Origin: Sindora glabra
Taxonomy: Eukaryota > Streptophyta > Magnoliopsida > Fabales > Fabaceae
Length of the DNA: 64,000 nucleotides
Assembly (NCBI GenBank): GCA_020226215.1
Contig: CM035227.1
Location: forward strand, 103,523,732 to 103,587,731
Direction: 5' to 3'
The position numbers and the translations under genes are program-made. This document shows positions 60,101 through 64,000 of this stretch, one piece after another; the first letter of the stretch is position 1; every line of letters starts with the position of its first letter. Under the pieces are notes generated by a model, which did not search any database, was not told the DNA's origin, and saw only the letters and a program-made list of their open reading frames with translations.

Positions 60101-63100
60101 TGTTTACAAAAAGGATAAAATTAAAATATAAAATATTATAATTTTTTAAGAGGTTATGTAATTTTAAATAAGATTTTAGGTCTGAGAATTAATATATATT
60201 TTTCTCACTCTTGTAATATTAAAAATAATTTCTCTTATTTAGTATAATTTAAATTTAATACTTAATTAACAGGTGTAAGTAAAAAATTTAAGTGGTTGTA
60301 ATTAATTACTTTATAATAATTATTTAATTAAATAACATAATTAATAATAATTTAAAGAAAACCATAACTTGGGTATGTCCCATGTGAAAAATACTCTTTT
60401 AATAAAATATAGTCATGAAATATTAAAATAGTAAAAAATATTTTTTATTTAATATTAAATATAAAAAATTTAGAATAATATTTTCTTTTATTTCAAAGTG
60501 AAATTTGCTTTCCTTTAATATCATGGTATTATTAGTATGATTTTTTAATTACAAATACAAATAATATATTATTTTTTTATGTGTGTATGTGTACGTGGTG
60601 CATATATATATATATGTAAATAATACTTTTTTATGAAAAACACTTTCTTACAAGAAAAAGCAAACTCTTTCTCTCGTATTAAAATTAAGTGGCATTATCA
60701 ATAGGGGCAGAATCAGAAAGGAAATTTTTGGGGTCGCATGTACATATAAAATATTATTTTTTGCATCATATTTATATATAAATTTGAAAAAATAGATGAA
60801 AATTTGGAAAAATATATTTAAATGTATTTTAAATTTTTATTTGAAAAAAATTAGGCAAATTTTTTGTAATAATTTATAACTTTATAAAATTTTTCCTAAT
60901 AACATTTTTATTAACAAAATTATAGCTTTTTGTATATTTATTATTATATGTAAAGTTTGTACAAATTTGTAAATTTTGTGAAAAATAGTAATATTTGCAC
61001 ACATGATTCATAAAAGTTAAAATTATCAATTATATTCATATTTCAAAATAAAATTAATAAAAATTTATAAATTCTATTTATAAATTAATAATTTTAAGTA
61101 TCATAAATTCTTAATGACATTCATAAAAAGATTCTTAATTTATGTTATATAATTATCATTTCATTCCTTTTTAATTATTGTTTTATAGAAATATTTTTGT
61201 TATTTAAATGTCATCTTAAAAAATAATTATATATTTGTTTTTATATTTTAAAAATTGCCAATTTATCTCAATAAATGTTTAAAAACTTTATATACCAACT
61301 AAATTTTAGTTAACAATAAATTAATAAATGATAATTTTTCCTAAAATTTAATTTATTTATTACTTTGCTTAATTACTGTACATTAAAAAGGAGTAAAACA
61401 AATATTTTTATTTAAATTTCCACTTGGAAGGCTAATCATAAATTTTCAAGGGGGACCAAACGTACTATCCATGTGTGGGGGCCCTGGTTATCAAATTCGA
61501 TGAAATAAACTCTTACTATTTTGTTTTGGTGCTAAGTGACAATCTTGTCGGTGATTTTGAAAGACAACACGGGGATATTGCGGTCGGTGCCAATGGTTAC
61601 CCAGTTGAAAGTGTAACCAGCTGGCGATGTGATGTGGCCACAAGGCCCACAAATATTGCCTTGGTCTTATATATTGTTGAGTAATTTTAATTTACTTAAT
61701 ATCGTTTATTACAATTTATTAAAAATATAAATTTATTTATTTATTATCTTTATCTAAAAATCCACTAACATTATAATTATAATAATTAAATAGTTAACAC
61801 TTATTCGCAGTGGCTACGGGTCGGACCCTATGCATGATGCACTTTACAAAAAGATAAAAAATCATTACAGTTCTAAATGAAAAAAATTAAAAGAGTGCAT
61901 AGTTTTAAATTTAGAAATTAATTAATTATTATTTGTTAAAAATATTATAAATATATAGAATATATTTCAAATTTTAATTTAAAATATTTTATATTCATTG
62001 AATTAAGATCTATAAATTTATCTTATTATTTTATATTTAATTACAATTCTCAATTTTTGTTTAAAATATAATTTCAAATTTTATAATTTTCAGTACATAT
62101 ATTATTATTGTTTATTAAATTATGGACCTTTCATTTTTTTATTAAAATTATAATATTTTTACTTTATCTTCTAAAATACAATCTTACACTTTAAGAAAGT
62201 TTAATCTCTATATACAGATACTATTATATACCAAAAATTCTTAATTTTCTAATAAATATATAAATTATGTATTTACTACTAATAAAAATTTAGCACTTTA
62301 TTTTTTTAAAAAATTAATACAATAATTAATGTTTAAACTAACCATCCTCATAGTTTTCATAATTTTTATTAGTAATGGTTACGCAAACTGTTTTTTCCCA
62401 ACAGGTAGACTTTGGTTCTTTCGACTCTCCTGAGCAGAATTTTTTGCATGAGCTTGAGTTTATCACGAATTTATTAAGAGAAAAAGAAAAACTAAAGTAT
62501 TTTTATTATTACATATTATATTTATCTGTCATTTTATATTTAAAATAAATTAGATCTACACGTATATGAATGTCTCTCGTAGGAGTAAAAGAACCCAAGG
62601 TGGTCTTGTTGGAGGTCAAAAAAGGCATAGAAGATTCATTAGGTATTTTCCATTTCAGGAAAGCTAATGCTCACACAATTATCTAATTATCTTCATAATA
62701 TCACAAATAAATGTAGAAATATATGGGATTTTATATACTGTTATTTTTTTTTTTGACAATGAGAATGATAGTACACATAAAATTTTGATAAAAATATTAT
62801 ATGCATTAAAACTAAAATTTAAAATTAAATTTTATATATTTTATATTTATTAAATTAAATTTTATAAATTTATTTTATTATTTTATATTAATTAGTAATA
62901 TTTAATTTTTATTCAAAATATAATTTTAAATTTTACTCTCAAATATTATATCCTTTAATTTATAATTAAAACTTCAAATTTCATTAAATGTAACCATCCT
63001 AAAACTCTGTTATGGGAAGCAGTGGCAAAGTCACGTTGAATAAAGCGGTCAATTGACCCCCACTAAAAAAAATCATCTAATTATATGTTATGTGAGCACC

Positions 63101-64000
63101 TTTGACCATTAGCAAACTATTTTGACCCCATTGCATATTTTATAAAATTATTTCAATTCAAAATTTTAACAGTTATCTTAACTAGTATCAATTAAATTAT
63201 GTACGTGTTCATGTTTGTCTGAATCTACGGAATTAATTTTGCGATTAAATGCATCACTTTTTTTCATGGCAAAAATTACTATTTATTTATTTTTAACTAT
63301 GAATCGTTTTTATTCCAGAAATAGTAACTAAGAAATTACATTGCTGAAATGTGCTATAAATAATTTTATAACGGAAAATAAAATAGTGATGTTGTAAAAA
63401 AAGTTAGTTGTAAAAAAAAATTACATACAATAGTATAGATTCTTATGATGAATTTCACAGGAGTCAAACGAATATCTAGATGAATAATTAATGACTTTTA
63501 AGAAATTTGTAATGAAAATTATGTATTTGACAAAACTACTCATAATATTATCATTTACTATTAGTAATATCAAAAATATAAAATGGTACTTCAAAATTCT
63601 ATAATAAATATATATATATATTTGTTAATAAAAAGAGAGAGTAAGACAATTAATATTAATTATCTTCTTAGATGTTACCATATTAATATTTTATCATTAC
63701 AGAATAATTAATATGAGTTATAATTATTACTTAAAGGATGAGTTCGTCATCATAATTTATCGAAGTGTTAATGATTTTAAAAATCTTTCACTTTTTTATT
63801 AATTACAAATTAATGTTTTCTTACATGAAATTTTTTTTGTTTTATTTTTAGAAAGAAATTTGTATTTATTTTTAAAAAGTTTTTATTTAAAAAAAGGTCA
63901 TATTAAAGTGCTATTGGGACTTCTATTTTATCAAGGCTAAAGCATTTTTTTTTATAGACACTGAACCACATACATAGAACAAAAATTAATTTTTCATATT
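57147..64000. other. Gene-poor AT-rich tail of the window
   Basis: No gene could be supported. Three less AT-rich islands, at 59270-59340, 61440-61690 and 62395-62670, have short open frames on both strands that I cannot assign. The island at 61475-61684 is open for about 70 codons on the plus strand. Members of a dispersed AT-rich family lie near 59050-59150, 61950-62090 and 62790-62950. About 60710 and 63020 begin with phrases like the starts of non-autonomous elements (ggggcagaatcag; agtggcaaagtcacg). Confidence 0.5.

Noticed and set aside
1..64000. CRISPR arrays, operons, riboswitches, phage or bacterial defence systems
   Set aside because: Sequence is plant nuclear in character; tandem repeats seen have no spacer pattern and genes contain spliceosomal introns.

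Overview
The window looks like nuclear DNA of a flowering plant, most likely a eudicot, although nothing in it fixes the species. It is strongly AT-rich. Its genes are broken by GT-AG introns, and it carries CACTA, Stowaway-like, Mutator-like, LINE and LTR-retrotransposon remnants. There are no operons and no prokaryotic signals. Four intact protein-coding genes can be built exon by exon. A fifth locus looks like the last two exons of an unrecognised gene. The rest is decayed genes and repeats.

Layout: 1-4.4 kb is AT-rich, with one MITE. 4.50-7.92 kb (+) is a four-exon gene for a 152-residue bHLH-like/ACT-domain protein. Its intron 1 holds a 314-bp tandem duplication and its intron 3 holds a MITE nested in another MITE. 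8.75-9.12 kb (+) is a gag zinc-knuckle relic. 10.03-10.64 kb (-) is a pectin methylesterase pseudogene. 15.88-16.83 kb (-) is a three-exon HIG1-domain (hypoxia-responsive, RCF1-like) gene of 103 residues.

21.3-32.0 kb is a transposon block. It contains a degenerate CACTA element carrying a Transposase_24/Ulp1-type ORF relic, then a second CACTA element of 4.3 kb with matching 15-bp terminal inverted repeats and an identical 3-bp target duplication. 35.11-37.85 kb (+) is a four-exon gene for a 214-residue sororin-like cohesion protein with a near-N-terminal D-box and an internal 21-residue tandem repeat. 38.25-42.22 kb (-) is a four-exon class III peroxidase of 318 residues with all expected catalytic and cysteine positions.

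42.3-64 kb is mostly AT-rich repeat DNA. It holds two LINE RNase H relics, a duplicated fragment of unknown origin, one further gene relic, the two-exon gene end at 55.3-55.8 kb (-), and a Stowaway-like element. The four genes show no common pathway (transcription regulation, mitochondrial respiratory assembly, chromosome cohesion, cell-wall oxidation). This is ordinary plant gene order, not a functional cluster. I did not find a convincing new biological system. The most useful second looks are the hidden gene end at 55 kb, the nested MITEs, the in-frame duplication in the sororin-like gene, and the duplicated splice donor of the bHLH gene.
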